DNA of 64,000 bases. Source: Rhodocyclales bacterium (GTDB lineage Bacteria > Pseudomonadota > Gammaproteobacteria > Burkholderiales > Rhodocyclaceae). The stretch is taken from positions 62,001 to 126,000 of the forward strand of contig JACPEH010000027.1 in the NCBI GenBank assembly GCA_016183655.1, read 5' to 3'. The position numbers were made by a program, and so were the translations under genes. The notes under the pieces were generated by a model. The model was given only the letters and a program-made list of their open reading frames with translations, did not search any database and was not told the origin of the DNA. Below are positions 18,634 through 28,665 of this stretch, one piece after another; the first letter of the stretch is position 1; each line of letters starts with the position of its first letter.

Positions 18634-20001
18634 TCAGCCGGAGATCAATCGATTGATATCGTTATAGAAGGCAAACGCCATCAGCATGAGAAGCAGGGCC
18701 AGCCCGATCTGCTGGCCGATCTCCATGCTGCGCTCGGAAACCGGGCCGCGTTTGATGATTTCGACGACATAATACATTAAATGCCCCCCATCCAGAATCG
18801 GGATCGGCAACAGGTTGAGCACGCCAAGACTGATGCTGACGAGGGCCATGAACTTCAGGTAGTACTCGATACCGAGCCTGGCCGACTGTCCGGCGTAGTC
18901 GGCGATCGTCACCGGCCCCGAGAGGTTGCGCCAGGACACCTCTCCGGTGGCCATCTTGCCCAGCATCACCAGGCTGAAGACCGATTTTTCCCAGGTTTCG
19001 CGCAAGGCCCTGCCGAGCGATTCGACCGGTCCGTAGCTGACGACGACCGTCAGATCCTCGCGCCGGGAACCAGTCTCCTCGACGGAAATCCCCAGCCGGC
19101 CGATGCGACGTCCGCGCTCCTCGACCAGTTCGGGGACCGCCGTCGCCACGACCTCCCTGCCCTCGCGCAGCAGCACAAGTTCGAGCGACTTGCCCGGCGC
19201 CTCACGGACGATCCTGACCACGTCCGACCAGGTGGCGATCTTTTCATCGCCGATTTCCAGAACCACGTCGCCGGCCTGCAATCCGGCGCGCTCGCCGGCC
19301 CCTCCGGCCACCACGCGGCCGATCACCGGCGGCAGCACCGGTCGGTAATAGGTCAGGCCGAGACGCTGGAAAGCGTCGCCTTCCCAGCCGGAATCGCGGA
19401 TTGCCCCGAGATCCAGGCGACGCACGGCGATTTCCTGGCGCTCGTTGACGACCTCCAGCAGCGCATCGTTCTCGTTCGACGCCTGCTGCAGCAGTTGCCA
19501 GCGCACGTCATCCCAGGTCTGTACCGGCCGGCCGGCGACCTTCAGCACGCGCTCGCCGAGTTCGAAGCCGGCCGTCGCCGCTGCCGTCGCTGCCGGCGGC
19601 GTGCCGAGCACCGGGCGAAGCTCTTCGGTGCCATGCCAGAAAACCGCCCAGTAAATCAGGATAGCGAGCAGGAAGTTGGCGGACGGACCGGCGGCAACGA
19701 TCGCCATCCTTCGCCCGACCGGCTGGCAGTTGAACGCCCGATGCCGCTCGGCGGGATCGACCGGGGCCTCGCGCTCGTCGAGCATCTTCACGTAGCCCCC
19801 CAGCGGGAAGAGCCCGATCGCCCACTCGGTACCGTCCGGCCCGAAGCGCCTCATCCAGAGCGCGCGACCGAAGCCGACCGAAAAGCGCAACACCTTGACG
19901 CCGCACATGCGGGCAACGGCATAGTGGCCGTATTCGTGCACGACGACGAGGACGCCGATCACCACCGCGAAGGCGGCGAGATAGAACAGGAAATTGGTCA
20001 T
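18634..20001 (-). CDS. rseP: Site-2 intramembrane zinc protease RseP
   Basis: 455 residues. The zinc motif HEYGH (residues 22-26) lies in the first membrane helix, with the third ligand in [13 protein letters not shown] near the C-terminus. Two PDZ domains sit in the periplasmic loop ([15 protein letters not shown] and [20 protein letters not shown] regions). By homology it cleaves anti-sigma factor RseA to release sigma-E and clears signal-peptide remnants. Its start overlaps the dxr stop by 4 nt and bamA starts 2 nt after its stop. Confidence 0.97.
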   Translation of the reverse strand: MTNFLFYLAAFAVVIGVLVVVHEYGHYAVARMCGVKVLRFSVGFGRALWMRRFGPDGTEWAIGLFPLGGYVKMLDEREAPVDPAERHRAFNCQPVGRRMAIVAAGPSANFLLAILIYWAVFWHGTEELRPVLGTPPAATAAATAGFELGERVLKVAGRPVQTWDDVRWQLLQQASNENDALLEVVNERQEIAVRRLDLGAIRDSGWEGDAFQRLGLTYYRPVLPPVIGRVVAGGAGERAGLQAGDVVLEIGDEKIATWSDVVRIVREAPGKSLELVLLREGREVVATAVPELVEERGRRIGRLGISVEETGSRREDLTVVVSYGPVESLGRALRETWEKSVFSLVMLGKMATGEVSWRNLSGPVTIADYAGQSARLGIEYYLKFMALVSISLGVLNLLPIPILDGGHLMYYVVEIIKRGPVSERSMEIGQQIGLALLLMLMAFAFYNDINRLISG

Positions 20002-21200
20002 GCGGCGACTTGCCGGGCGAGCAGATCGCGAGCCAGGCCCCGTGCCCGGGCATCGGCAGCGAGCACGTCATCCAGCGTATCGAGTCCGGTTGCCGGCAGC
20101 GCGTCCAGGCAAGCCGCGATCAGTGCCGGGATGCCGGTAAAACCGAGCTCCCCGTCGAGGAAGGCCTGCACTGCGACTTCGTTGGCGGCATTCAGCGTCG
20201 CCGGTGCGCTGCCGCCGGCGCGCAGCGCGCGGAAGGCCAGGGCTAGGCAGGGGAAGCGCTCCTCGTCGGGCGCCTCGAAATCAAGGCGGGCGATCCTGAA
20301 CAGGTCGAGCGAGGAGACCCCGGCATCGATCCGTTCCGGGTAAGCCAGCGCGTGCGCGATCGGCGTCCGCATGTCTGGGTTGCCGAGCTGCGCGATCACC
20401 GAACCGTCCACATACTCGACCATCGAATGGATTACGCTCTGCGGATGGATGACGACGTCGATGCGGTCGGCGTCCATGCCGAACAGCCAGTGCGCCTCGA
20501 TGACTTCGAGCCCCTTGTTCATCATCGATGCCGAATCGACCGAGATCTTGCGTCCCATCACCCAGTTCGGGTGCGCCACCGCCTGCTCCGGCGTGACGGC
20601 TTCCAGGTCGGCCGGCGAGCGCTGCCGGAACGGCCCGCCGGAGGCGGTCAGCAGCAGGCGGCGAATGCCGCGGGCCGGCAAATCTCTTGATACATCACTT
20701 TCAAATCCATCTGGAAGCGATTGAAAAATAGCATTATGCTCACTATCGATCGGCAGCAGCACCGCACCATGCCGACGCACCTCGCGCATGAAGACCGGCC
20801 CCGCCATCACCAGCGCTTCCTTGTTCGCGAGCAGGATCTTCTTGCCCGCCCGCGCCGCCGCCAGCGTCGGGCGCAGCCCGGCGGCACCGACGATCGCCGC
20901 CATCACGGCGTCGACTTCGGGCAGCGATGCCATTTGCTCCAGCGCCTCGACGCCGCTGAGCACCTCGACCGGCAGGTCCGCCGCCCGCAAGCGCGCCTGC
21001 AGCGACGCGGCGCTTTCCGCATCGCCGAGAACGGCGTAGCGCGGACGGAATTCGACGCATTGCGAAAACAGCAGATCGGTCTGACGGTGAGCGCACAGGG
21101 CAAGAATGCGGTAACGGTCGGGGTGACGACGCACGACATCCAGCGTGTTGACGCCGATGGAGCCTGTACAGCCGAGGATCGTGAGATTCTGGATGGGCAT
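19998..21200 (-). CDS. dxr: 1-deoxy-D-xylulose 5-phosphate reductoisomerase
   Basis: 400 residues from ATG at 21200 ([20 protein letters not shown]). It converts DXP to MEP with NADPH in the non-mevalonate isoprenoid pathway. The NADPH-binding GCTGSIG motif, the catalytic [15 protein letters not shown] region (metal-binding Asp and Glu) and the flexible loop [20 protein letters not shown] are all present. It is flanked by cdsA upstream (7-nt gap) and rseP downstream (4-nt overlap). Isoprenoid precursors made here feed UppS encoded in the same block. Confidence 0.98.
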   Translation of the reverse strand: MPIQNLTILGCTGSIGVNTLDVVRRHPDRYRILALCAHRQTDLLFSQCVEFRPRYAVLGDAESAASLQARLRAADLPVEVLSGVEALEQMASLPEVDAVMAAIVGAAGLRPTLAAARAGKKILLANKEALVMAGPVFMREVRRHGAVLLPIDSEHNAIFQSLPDGFESDVSRDLPARGIRRLLLTASGGPFRQRSPADLEAVTPEQAVAHPNWVMGRKISVDSASMMNKGLEVIEAHWLFGMDADRIDVVIHPQSVIHSMVEYVDGSVIAQLGNPDMRTPIAHALAYPERIDAGVSSLDLFRIARLDFEAPDEERFPCLALAFRALRAGGSAPATLNAANEVAVQAFLDGELGFTGIPALIAACLDALPATGLDTLDDVLAADARARGLARDLLARQVAA

Positions 21201-21207
21201 GCGGGAA

Positions 21208-22041
21208 TCAGTTGGCGAGGAGCCAGAGTAGCGCGACGAACGGCAGGGTCGAAGTCTGACTGTCGATGCGGTCGAGAATTCCACCGTGCCCGGGCAGGAT
21301 GTTGCTGCTGTCCTTGAGGCCGGCCTGTCGCTTGAGCAAGGACTCGAACAGGTCGCCGACAATGCTCAGCACGGTCAGCCCGACCAGGATCAGCGCAAAG
21401 ATCCCGCCCTGCCGCTGCAATGCCTGCGGCAACAGGCTGGCGGCCAAAAAGCCGTAGACCAGCACGCCGGCCACGGCGCCCCACGCGCCGGCCCAGGTCT
21501 TTCCGGGGCTGATGTTCGGCGCCAGCTTGCGCTTGCCGAAGGCGCGGCCGGCAAAATACGCAGCGACATCCGCCGCCCAGACGATGGCCATCACCGACAG
21601 CAGGGTGAGCGGCCCGAGCTGGCGCAACTGCACCAGCGCCAGGCAGGTCGGCAACAGCACGACGGCGCCGACCAGCAGGCCGCCGAGGAAACCGGGCAAG
21701 GGCCAGCGCTGGCGGAGCCAGAGCGGGAGTGCAAGCAGCCAGAAGAGTGCTGCCGGAAGATAAAACCAGCGCCCGAGCTCCCAGCCGGTGGCCGGACTCC
21801 AGCCCTCGCCGCCGAGCGCAGCCGGGAACAGCAGCACGCCGGCGGCACAGATCGAGAAGAAGGCTGCCCCCAGCACCAAGCGCGCAGTCGCGCCAAGGCG
21901 CATGAATCCGCCCCACTCCCAGCCGGCGAGCGCCGAAATCGCGGCGACCAGCCAGGCCCAGCCCAGCGGAGGGAGGAGGAAAAGCGCCGGCAGCAGGCCT
22001 GCCAGCAAGGCGAGCGCGGTGATGACCCGCGTTCTAAGCAT
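21208..22041 (-). CDS. cdsA: Phosphatidate cytidylyltransferase
   Basis: 277 residues from ATG at 22041 ([20 protein letters not shown]), overlapping the uppS end by 8 nt. It is an integral membrane enzyme with about eight helices that makes CDP-diacylglycerol, the precursor of all phospholipids. The C-terminal family signature is intact: [20 protein letters not shown] followed by GILDRIDS. The conserved SPGKTWAG segment is also present. The uppS-cdsA-dxr order is standard. Confidence 0.97.
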   Translation of the reverse strand: MLRTRVITALALLAGLLPALFLLPPLGWAWLVAAISALAGWEWGGFMRLGATARLVLGAAFFSICAAGVLLFPAALGGEGWSPATGWELGRWFYLPAALFWLLALPLWLRQRWPLPGFLGGLLVGAVVLLPTCLALVQLRQLGPLTLLSVMAIVWAADVAAYFAGRAFGKRKLAPNISPGKTWAGAWGAVAGVLVYGFLAASLLPQALQRQGGIFALILVGLTVLSIVGDLFESLLKRQAGLKDSSNILPGHGGILDRIDSQTSTLPFVALLWLLAN

Positions 22042-22876
22042 CGAGTCGGGTGCCTGGCGGGATCGCCGGGTCGCTGGCGACACCGTTTGCGGGGCTTTCG
22101 GACGCAAGCTTCGCCGGCGGGTGCGGGTCGGCCACCAGCTGCTCGCTGGTGCGGCCGAAACGGCGCTCGCGCCGACGGAAGGAACCGATTGCCAGATCGA
22201 GGGCGGCCTCGTTGAATTCGGGCCACAGGGTTTCGGTGAAATGGAACTCGGTGTAGGCGAGCTGCCAGAGCAGGAAGTTGCTGATGCGCTCCTCGCCGCC
22301 GGTGCGGATGAACAGATCCGGCTCCGGCGCGTAATGCATCGACAGATACGGTGCCAGATCGCTTTCCTGCCAGCGTCCGGCTTTCTCCGGCTCGGCCAGC
22401 GAGAGGCGGTTGGCGGCCTGCAGGATGTCCCAGCGGCCGCCGTAGTTGGCGGCGATGGTCAGGGTCAGCTTGCTGTTGCCGGCGGTCTTGTCCTCCGCGG
22501 CGCGGATCATCTCCTGCAGCTTGGCGTCGAAGCGCGACAGGTCGCCGATGATGCGCAGGCGGACGCCGTTGCGGTGCAGCTTGACCACTTCGTGCTGCAG
22601 TGCGCGCACGAACAGCTGCATCAGCAGCGTGACCTCTTCCTCCGGGCGGCGCCAGTTCTCGGAACTGAAGGCGAACAGCGTCAGAAAGCCGATCCCGCGC
22701 TCCAGACAGGCGCGCACCATCTCGCGCACGGTTTCGACCCCGCGCGTATGGCCGGCGAAGCGGGGCATGAAGCGCTTCTTCGCCCAGCGGCCATTGCCGT
22801 CCATGATGATCGCAACGTGGCGGGGCATCTCCCCGGTGGCGGGGATGTCCTGCGTCGAACTGGCGAAACGGCTCAT
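22034..22876 (-). CDS. uppS: Undecaprenyl diphosphate synthase (cis-prenyltransferase)
   Basis: 280 residues. It extends farnesyl diphosphate with eight isoprene units in cis to give the C55 carrier lipid for peptidoglycan and O-antigen. The signature [16 protein letters not shown] with the catalytic Asp, the [13 protein letters not shown] segment, [11 protein letters not shown], and the C-terminal [20 protein letters not shown] with [14 protein letters not shown] are all present. The C-terminal tail (about 30 residues, [14 protein letters not shown]) is longer than in many homologues and looks disordered. Confidence 0.97.
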   Translation of the reverse strand: MSRFASSTQDIPATGEMPRHVAIIMDGNGRWAKKRFMPRFAGHTRGVETVREMVRACLERGIGFLTLFAFSSENWRRPEEEVTLLMQLFVRALQHEVVKLHRNGVRLRIIGDLSRFDAKLQEMIRAAEDKTAGNSKLTLTIAANYGGRWDILQAANRLSLAEPEKAGRWQESDLAPYLSMHYAPEPDLFIRTGGEERISNFLLWQLAYTEFHFTETLWPEFNEAALDLAIGSFRRRERRFGRTSEQLVADPHPPAKLASESPANGVASDPAIPPGTRLDA

Positions 22877-22896
22877 GCGCTTGCGGGCGGCGACGA

Positions 22897-23454
22897 TCAG
22901 ACGGCCATCAGCTCGCTCTCCTTCTGAGCGAGCATCTTGTCGATTTCGGCGACGTACCGGTCGGTGAGCTTCTGGATGTCGTCCTGGGTGCGGCGCTCGT
23001 CATCCTCGGAGATGGTCTTCGCCTTGACGCCGTCCTTGAGCGCGGCATTGGCGTCGCGACGCAGGTTGCGCACGGCAATCTTGGCGTTCTCGCCTTCGTG
23101 CTTGACGACCTTGGTCAGCTCCTTGCGGCGCTCCTCGGTCAGCGCTGGCATCGGCACGCGGATCAGTTCGCCCTGCGTCGCCGGATTCAGGCCGAGGTCG
23201 GAATCACGGATGGCCTTCTCGACCTTCGCCACCATCGGCTTCTCCCACGGCTGCACGCCGATCGTGCGGGCGTCGACGAGGGTGACGTTGGCCACTTGCG
23301 ACAGCGGCACCAGCGAACCGTAGTACTCGACCTGGATGTGGTCCAACAGGCCGGTGTGGGCGCGGCCGGTACGAATCTTCGCGAGGTCGTGCTTCAAGGC
23401 CTCGAGCGACTTCTGCATCTTGTTTTCGGTGTTCTTCTTGAGATCGGCGATCAT
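22897..23454 (-). CDS. frr: Ribosome recycling factor
   Basis: 185 residues, the exact usual length. With EF-G it splits post-termination ribosomes. Typical sequence blocks are [20 protein letters not shown] near the N-terminus, [20 protein letters not shown], the [20 protein letters not shown] segment, and [28 protein letters not shown] precedes the ATG at good spacing. It lies between pyrH and uppS in the conserved rpsB-tsf-pyrH-frr order. Confidence 0.98.
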   Translation of the reverse strand: MIADLKKNTENKMQKSLEALKHDLAKIRTGRAHTGLLDHIQVEYYGSLVPLSQVANVTLVDARTIGVQPWEKPMVAKVEKAIRDSDLGLNPATQGELIRVPMPALTEERRKELTKVVKHEGENAKIAVRNLRRDANAALKDGVKAKTISEDDERRTQDDIQKLTDRYVAEIDKMLAQKESELMAV

Positions 23455-23467
23455 TGGGGTCTCTCCT

Positions 23468-24190
23468 TCAGCAATAGACCAGCGTGCCTTCGTTCTCGCC
23501 CATCACCACGCGCTGCAGCGCGCCGGCCTTGAAGATCGAGAAGACGTTGATCGGCAGTTTCTGGTCGCGGCAGAGCGCGAAGGCCGTGGCGTCCATCACG
23601 CCGAGGCCGCGCGAAATGGCTTCGTCGAAGCTGATGCGGTCAAAACGGGTCGCGCTCGCGTCCTTCTTCGGGTCGGCGGTGTAGATGCCGTCGACCTTGG
23701 TCGCCTTGAGCACGATTTCGGCACCGATCTCGGCGCCGCGCAGCGCGGCGGCGGTATCGGTGGTGAAAAACGGGTTGCCGGTGCCGGCGGCGAAGATGAC
23801 GATCCGCCCCTGCTCCAGGTAGCGGATGGCCTTGCCACGGATGTACGGCTCGACCACCTGTTCGATCGACAGCGCCGACTGCACGCGGCAGGCGATGCCG
23901 GCGACGCGCATCGCGTCCTGCATCGCCAGGCTGTTCATGACCGTGGCCAGCATGCCCATGTAGTCGGCCTGGGCCCGGTCCATGCCGGTGGCGGCGGGGG
24001 CAACACCGCGGAAGATGTTGCCGCCACCGATGACCACGCCGATCTGCACGCCCAGGTCCGCCACCGCCTTGATCTCGCCGACGATCTCGCCGATGGTCTG
24101 GCGATTGATGCCGTAGGCGTCGCCGCCCATCAGGGCCTCGCCGGAGAGCTTGAGGAGGATTCGCTTGTACTTGGGTGTGCGGTCGGTCAT
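23468..24190 (-). CDS. pyrH: Uridylate kinase
   Basis: 240 residues from ATG at 24190 ([20 protein letters not shown]). This hexameric enzyme of the amino acid kinase fold phosphorylates UMP to UDP. Conserved parts are the KLSGEALMG phosphate-binding start, the [11 protein letters not shown] loop, [20 protein letters not shown], and [16 protein letters not shown]. The gene is separated from tsf by 22 nt and from frr by 13 nt. Confidence 0.98.
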   Translation of the reverse strand: MTDRTPKYKRILLKLSGEALMGGDAYGINRQTIGEIVGEIKAVADLGVQIGVVIGGGNIFRGVAPAATGMDRAQADYMGMLATVMNSLAMQDAMRVAGIACRVQSALSIEQVVEPYIRGKAIRYLEQGRIVIFAAGTGNPFFTTDTAAALRGAEIGAEIVLKATKVDGIYTADPKKDASATRFDRISFDEAISRGLGVMDATAFALCRDQKLPINVFSIFKAGALQRVVMGENEGTLVYC

Positions 24191-24212
24191 GGTCTCGTGG
24201 TTACCTCGTTTC

Positions 24213-25109
24213 TTACTTCTGGGCAGCGGCGGCGGCTTGGGCGGCAACTTCGGCGGCGAAGTCGTTCACCTTTTTCTCGATGCCTTCGCCGACGATGTAC
24301 AGCGTGAAGCCGGCGATCGAAGCGCCCTTCGCCTTCAGCAGCTGTTCGATCGTCTGCTTGCCGTCCTCGGCCTTGACGAAGACCTGGGCGAGCAGCGTGA
24401 CTTCCTTCAGGTATTTCTGCACGGTGCCTTCGGCAATCTTTTCCAGCATCGCTTCCGGCTTGTTGTCGGCGCGCGCCTTCTCGATGGCGATGCGGCGCTC
24501 GGCGTCGAGCAGATCCTGCGACACGCCCGAGGCATCCAGCGCCTTCGGCTTGGACGCGGCGATGTGCATGGCGATGTCCTTGCCCAGCTGCTCGTCACCG
24601 CCAACCAGGTCCAGCAGCACGCCGATCTTGGCGCCGCCGTGGATGTAGGAAACCAGTTGCCCCTTGGCCTCGACGCGGACGAAGCGACGGATCGACATGT
24701 TCTCGCCGATCTTGCCGACCAGCGCAGCGCGGGTCGTCTCGACCGTGCCCTCGCCCATCGGCAGCGCCGACAGCGCGGCGACGTCGGCCGGGTTCTTGCC
24801 TGCCACCAGTTCGGCACAGCCCTTGACCAGCGCCAGGAAATCGTCGTTCTTGGCGACGAAATCGGTCTCGCAGTTCACTTCGATGATCGAGCCGAGCTTG
24901 CCGTCGGCCGAAATGCTGACGCCGACGATACCTTCAGCGGCGATGCGGGCGGCGGCCTTGGTCGCCTTGTTGCCCAGCTTCACGCGCAGGATTTCTTCCG
25001 CCTTGCCCATGTCGCCATCGGCTTCGGTCAGGGCCTTCTTGCATTCCATCATCGGCGCATCGGTCTTTGCGCGCAGTTCTGCCACCATGCTTGCGGTAAT
25101 TGCCGCCAT
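24213..25109 (-). CDS. tsf: Elongation factor Ts
   Basis: 298 residues from ATG at 25109 ([20 protein letters not shown]). It is the guanine-nucleotide exchange factor of EF-Tu. The N-terminal UBA-like module ([20 protein letters not shown]), the core motif [20 protein letters not shown] that inserts into EF-Tu, and the coiled-coil and C-terminal modules ([20 protein letters not shown]) are present. A long stem-loop lies in the rpsB-tsf spacer (25128-25166). Confidence 0.98.
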   Translation of the reverse strand: MAAITASMVAELRAKTDAPMMECKKALTEADGDMGKAEEILRVKLGNKATKAAARIAAEGIVGVSISADGKLGSIIEVNCETDFVAKNDDFLALVKGCAELVAGKNPADVAALSALPMGEGTVETTRAALVGKIGENMSIRRFVRVEAKGQLVSYIHGGAKIGVLLDLVGGDEQLGKDIAMHIAASKPKALDASGVSQDLLDAERRIAIEKARADNKPEAMLEKIAEGTVQKYLKEVTLLAQVFVKAEDGKQTIEQLLKAKGASIAGFTLYIVGEGIEKKVNDFAAEVAAQAAAAAQK

Positions 25110-25127
25110 TTTCTTCTCCAACTTGCG

Positions 25128-25166
25128 GATGCGGCCGCGCCGGATTCAACCGGCGGCGGCCGCATC
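25128..25166 (-). promoter_or_regulatory. Large stem-loop in rpsB-tsf spacer
   Basis: GATGCGGCCGC (25128-25138) pairs with GCGGCCGCATC (25156-25166); inside, GCCGG (25139-25143) pairs with CCGGC (25150-25154) around ATTCAA. That is 16 bp with one bulge. No T-run follows, so it is more likely a partial attenuator or mRNA-processing/stability element than a full terminator. Confidence 0.65.
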
Positions 25167-25185
25167 GGGTTCTAACAAAAACGGA

Positions 25186-25929
25186 TTACTCGGCTGCTTC
25201 TTCGACGTAGTCGTCGCCACTGTTGGCGGCCGCCACGATCTCCTGCACCACCTGGCTGCGACCTTCGAGGATCGCATCGGCCACGCCGCGAGCGTAGAGG
25301 CGGATGGCGCGCGACGAGTCGTCGTTGCCCGGGATGATGTAATCGACGCCTTCCGGCGAGTGGTTGGTGTCGACCACGGCGATCACCGGAATACCCAGCT
25401 TGTTGGCTTCGGTGATGGCGATCTTGTGGTAGCCGACGTCGATGACGAACAGCGCGTCCGGCAGGCCGCCCATGTCCTTGATGCCGCCGATCGACTTCAG
25501 CAGCTTCTCGTGCTCGCGCTTGAGCATCAGCGCTTCCTTCTTGCCCAGCTTCTCGATCGAGCCGTCCTCGATCATCGCTTCCATGTCCTTCAGGCGCTTG
25601 ATCGAACCCTTGACCGTCTTGAAGTTGGTCAGCATGCCGCCCAGCCAGCGCTGGTCGACGCACGGGGCGCCGGCGCGCGCAGCTTCCTCGGCGACGATCT
25701 CACGCGCCTGGCGCTTGGTGCCGACGAACAGGATGGTGCCGCGGTTGGACGACAGCTTCTTCACGAAAGCCATCGCCTCGTTGTACTTGGCAAGGGTCTT
25801 TTCGAGGTTGACGATGTGGATCTTGTTGCGATGGCCGAAGATGAACGGGGCCATCTTCGGGTTCCAGAAACGGGTCTGGTGGCCGAAATGGACACCGGCT
25901 TCCAGCATTTGACGCATGGTCGTGGACAT
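25186..25929 (-). CDS. rpsB: 30S ribosomal protein S2
   Basis: 247 residues. Typical S2 sequence from [20 protein letters not shown], through [20 protein letters not shown] and [20 protein letters not shown], to [20 protein letters not shown]. The protein binds late to the small subunit near S1. AAGGAG sits 6 nt before the ATG. It is the first gene of the long minus-strand block, with a sigma-70 promoter at 26094-26123 and a 160-nt leader. Feedback by S2 on its own leader is known in other bacteria and the leader here keeps similar features. Confidence 0.99.
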   Translation of the reverse strand: MSTTMRQMLEAGVHFGHQTRFWNPKMAPFIFGHRNKIHIVNLEKTLAKYNEAMAFVKKLSSNRGTILFVGTKRQAREIVAEEAARAGAPCVDQRWLGGMLTNFKTVKGSIKRLKDMEAMIEDGSIEKLGKKEALMLKREHEKLLKSIGGIKDMGGLPDALFVIDVGYHKIAITEANKLGIPVIAVVDTNHSPEGVDYIIPGNDDSSRAIRLYARGVADAILEGRSQVVQEIVAAANSGDDYVEEAAE

Positions 25930-26087
25930 TGCTAACTCCTTAAGGGTTGAACCGCCACCTGCCGCAACTGCCGCCCCTCATCCGAGGAGCACCCTTAAAA
26001 CGGCGGGTGTGTGGATTGATGCACCGACGTCGGCGCACCGCTTCGCTGCACCGGCGCGGTCAAAAAGCGATCGGCCGGATGCAAAAC
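25930..26087 (-). promoter_or_regulatory. rpsB: rpsB leader RNA, possible S2 autoregulatory region
   Basis: About 158 nt between the predicted transcription start and rpsB. Near the start codon AAGGGTGCTCC (complement of 25984-25994) and CCCTTAAGGAG (ribosome site region, complement of 25935-25945) can pair through AAGGG/CCCTT, which would hide the ribosome site. This fits S2 feedback control known from other bacteria; the assignment here rests on position and this pairing only. Confidence 0.55.
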
Positions 26088-26093
26088 TTTTCA

Positions 26094-26123
26094 AGTATAT
26101 CATTTGAATACCCGCACTTTCAA
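26094..26123 (-). promoter_or_regulatory. Sigma-70 promoter of rpsB
   Basis: On the minus strand TTGAAA (26118-26123), an 18-nt spacer, and TATACT (26094-26099) give a good -35/-10 pair upstream of the rpsB leader. The surrounding bases are markedly more AT-rich than the flanking genes. Confidence 0.8.
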
Positions 26124-26155
26124 ACCTGGTGCGCGACAGAACGGTGCGGCGCTTC

Positions 26156-26184
26156 TTGCACCCCCGCGGCGCCTCCGCTAATCT
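26156..26184 (+). promoter_or_regulatory. Sigma-70 promoter of the CheY-CheC-kinase operon
   Basis: TTGCAC (26156-26161), a 17-nt spacer, and TAATCT (26179-26184). It fires away from the rpsB promoter, with 32 nt between the two -35 boxes. The expected start near 26191 places a stem-loop at the very 5' end of the message. Confidence 0.65.
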
Positions 26185-26194
26185 CGGGCATGTA

Positions 26195-26225
26195 CCCGTT
26201 GGCGGCGCCTCGCGACGCCAACGGG
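26195..26225 (+). promoter_or_regulatory. 5'-end stem-loop of the signalling operon
   Basis: CCCGTTGGCG (26195-26204) and CGCCAACGGG (26216-26225) form a perfect 10-bp stem with an 11-nt loop, a few bases after the predicted transcription start and 37 nt before the first start codon. It could be an operator palindrome or an mRNA 5' cap structure. Confidence 0.55.
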
Positions 26226-26262
26226 TGAACCGACAGGCAACCACCAAAAGAAAGATCGGCAC

Positions 26263-26631
26263 ATGACAGCCTCAGTCCTGGTTGTTGACGACTCGCCCAT
26301 GGCGCGCAAGATGCTCATCCGCGCGCTCCCGCCCGAATGGGACATCGAGATCACCCAGGCCGGCAGCGGGCGCGAGGCGCTCGATGCCTACCGCGCCGGC
26401 CGCGTCGACGTGATGTTCCTCGACCTGACGATGCCCGAGATCGACGGCTACACGGTGCTGGAAACGCTGCGCCGCGAAGATCTCAATTGCCTGGTCATCG
26501 TCGTCTCCGCCGACATCCAGGAAAAGGCGCAGGAACGGGTGCTCGACCTCGGCGCGATCGCCTTCATCAAGAAGCCGGTGGACGCCGCAAAAGTCCAGGC
26601 GGTCCTCAAGGACTACGGAATCATCGTATGA
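26263..26631 (+). CDS. CheY-like single-domain response regulator
   Basis: 122 residues, one receiver domain only. The acidic pocket is D9-D10 (VLVVDDSPMARKML), the phospho-acceptor is Asp54 (VDVMFLDLTMPEIDGY), the switch Ser is in VIVVSADIQEKA, and the conserved Lys is in AFIKKPVDAAKV. With no output domain it should act by protein-protein contact, like CheY. It is the first gene of a three-gene operon; its TGA stop overlaps the ATG of the CheC-like gene (ATGA). Its natural partners are the kinase and phosphatase that follow. Confidence 0.95.
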   Translation: MTASVLVVDDSPMARKMLIRALPPEWDIEITQAGSGREALDAYRAGRVDVMFLDLTMPEIDGYTVLETLRREDLNCLVIVVSADIQEKAQERVLDLGAIAFIKKPVDAAKVQAVLKDYGIIV

Positions 26632-27239
26632 ATGCGCCATTGCTGACACAGGACCAGAAGGACGCCCTGCAGGAAATCGCCAACATCGGCATGGGCCAGG
26701 CCGGCGCCTCGATCGCCAAGGTGCTCGACGAATTCGTCCAGCTGTCGATTCCGCGCGTGCTGTTCGTGCCGCCCGAGGAAATCCCGGTAGCGCTCGCGCT
26801 GACCATCGGCGAGGGCCAGGTCTCGTCCGTGCGCCAGGCCTTCCATGGCTCGATGCGCGGCGAGGCGTTGCTCGTCTACGGCGACCAGCGCTGCAACGAC
26901 CTCGCCGACCTGATGGGCTATGACGGCAAGCTCGACCACGCCAGCGAGCTGGAGCTGCTGCTCGACGTCAGCAACGTGCTGGCCGGCGCCTGCCTGGGCG
27001 AGATCGCCAAGCAGCTCGGCATGACGATCGGCTTCTCGGCGCCGTCGCTGATGGCCGACGCGGTGCCGTTGGAAAGCCTGCTGCAGGCGGAGGCGCTGCC
27101 CTGGAAGACGGCGCTCCTGGTCGAGGTCAATTTCCGGCTCGAGCAGCGCAGCTTTGCCTGCCACCTGGTGATGCTGATGCCGGAAAACGAGGTTGCCGCG
27201 CTCGCGGCTGCCCTCGACCGCTTCCTGGAATCCTTCTGA
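26628..27239 (+). CDS. CheC-family phosphatase of a CheY-like regulator
   Basis: 203 residues. Both copies of the CheC/FliY/CheX active-site pattern (D/E-xxx-E/D-xx-N, then P about 23 residues later) can be seen. The first is DALQEIAN near residue 14, with its proline in VQLSIPRV. The second is ELLLDVSN, with its proline in GFSAPSL, where Asp replaces the usual Glu. The first site is therefore canonical and the second possibly weakened. The predicted role is dephosphorylation of the response regulator encoded just upstream (4-nt overlap). Its own stop overlaps the kinase start by 1 nt (TGATG). The protein is cytosolic. Confidence 0.88.
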   Translation: MNAPLLTQDQKDALQEIANIGMGQAGASIAKVLDEFVQLSIPRVLFVPPEEIPVALALTIGEGQVSSVRQAFHGSMRGEALLVYGDQRCNDLADLMGYDGKLDHASELELLLDVSNVLAGACLGEIAKQLGMTIGFSAPSLMADAVPLESLLQAEALPWKTALLVEVNFRLEQRSFACHLVMLMPENEVAALAAALDRFLESF

Positions 27240-28558
27240 TGGATGCCGGCAGCGTCGAGCACCTGCTGCACTTCGTCGTCGACCGGCTTGAGGTAGGCAT
27301 CCTCGCCGTCGACACCGAAATGCGCGTCGTTCTCTGGAACCGCTTCATGGCGATGCACAGCGGCAAGCCGCCCGAGCAGGTAATCGGCCGCAACCTGTTC
27401 GAATGCTTCCCCGAACTGCCGCAGAAGTGGCTGGAAAAGAAGATCCGCAACGTCTTCCTGCTCAGGAACTATGCGTTCACCTCGTGGGAGCAGCGCCCCT
27501 ACCTGTTCCGCTTCCACCACAACCGCCCGATCACTGGCGGCGTCGACGCCATGCAGCAGAGCTGCACCTTCCTGCCGGTCAAGGGCGACGGCGACGAGGT
27601 CGAGCACGTGTGCATCAACGTCTTCGACTACACCGACACCGCCCTCTACCAGCACAAGCTGATGGCGGCGATCGGCGAACTGGAGAGCGAGCGAGAGGAG
27701 CAGAAGCGCCTGATCAAGCGGCTGGAGGAAGCCCAGAACCAGTTGCTGCAGTCGGAGAAACTGGCCTCGATCGGCCAGCTCGCCGCCGGCGTCGCCCACG
27801 AGATCAACAACCCGATCGGCTTCGTCAACTCGAACCTCGGTGCGCTCGACCGCTACGTCCAGGATCTGCTGCGCCTGGCCGACGCCTACGGGGTGGCTGA
27901 GGACGCGCTGGCCGCGCGCCCCCCCGAGTTCCAGGCGGTCGCTCAACTGAAACAGCAGATCGAATTCGACTTCCTGCGCGAGGATATCTGCTCGCTGATC
28001 AAGGAAAGCCGCGACGGCCTCGACCGGGTCAAGAAAATCGTCCAGGACTTGAAGGACTTCTCACGGGTCGACAGCAGCCAGGAATGGCAATGGACCGATC
28101 TCAACAAGTGCCTGGAGAGCACGCTCAACGTCGCCACCAACGAGATCAAGCACAAGGCCGAGGTGATCAAGGACTTCGGCGCGCTCCCCGAGATCGAGTG
28201 CCTGCCGTCGCAGATCAACCAGGTATTCCTGAACCTGCTGGTGAATGCCGCCCAGGCCATCACCGGCCGCGGCACCATCACGCTGGCCTCGGGGCACGAC
28301 GGCGACTGGGTGTGGATCGCCATCGCCGACTCCGGCTGCGGCATCGCCCCCGAGCAGATCAAGCGCATCTTCGATCCGTTCTACACGACCAAGCCGGTCG
28401 GCCAAGGGACCGGCCTCGGCCTGTCGGTGTCTTATAATATCGTTGCCAAGCACGGCGGCCGCATCGAAGTCGACAGCCTGCTCGGCAAGGGAACGACCTT
28501 CCGCGTCTGGTTGCCGCTCCGCCACGAAACCAACGAGGCGGTTGACGCGTCGAAGTAG
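27239..28558 (+). CDS. PAS-domain sensor histidine kinase
   Basis: 439 residues, soluble. A PAS domain (about 10-130, VDRLEVGILAVDTEMRVVLW) leads through a coiled coil (ELESEREEQKRLIKRLEEAQ) into the phospho-acceptor helix with His187 in GVAHEINNPIGFVNSN. The ATPase domain shows the N box (FLNLLVNAAQAI), G1 (IADSGCGIAPEQ), and the F/G2 region (DPFYTTKPVGQGTGLGLSVS). The HEINNP type H-box places it with the NtrB/ZraS-like kinases. It starts 1 nt into the stop of the CheC-like gene, so kinase, phosphatase and regulator are made from one message. The ligand of the PAS domain is unknown. Confidence 0.95.
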   Translation: MDAGSVEHLLHFVVDRLEVGILAVDTEMRVVLWNRFMAMHSGKPPEQVIGRNLFECFPELPQKWLEKKIRNVFLLRNYAFTSWEQRPYLFRFHHNRPITGGVDAMQQSCTFLPVKGDGDEVEHVCINVFDYTDTALYQHKLMAAIGELESEREEQKRLIKRLEEAQNQLLQSEKLASIGQLAAGVAHEINNPIGFVNSNLGALDRYVQDLLRLADAYGVAEDALAARPPEFQAVAQLKQQIEFDFLREDICSLIKESRDGLDRVKKIVQDLKDFSRVDSSQEWQWTDLNKCLESTLNVATNEIKHKAEVIKDFGALPEIECLPSQINQVFLNLLVNAAQAITGRGTITLASGHDGDWVWIAIADSGCGIAPEQIKRIFDPFYTTKPVGQGTGLGLSVSYNIVAKHGGRIEVDSLLGKGTTFRVWLPLRHETNEAVDASK

Positions 28559-28665
28559 CGAGGCGGCGAGACCCGCCAGCCAAGCCCTCCGGCCCGGCAT
28601 CACCGGCGGGAGCCTTGCATTTACCTGTATTCTTTAACCTTTCGCGCAATACCCGACACCCCGAC

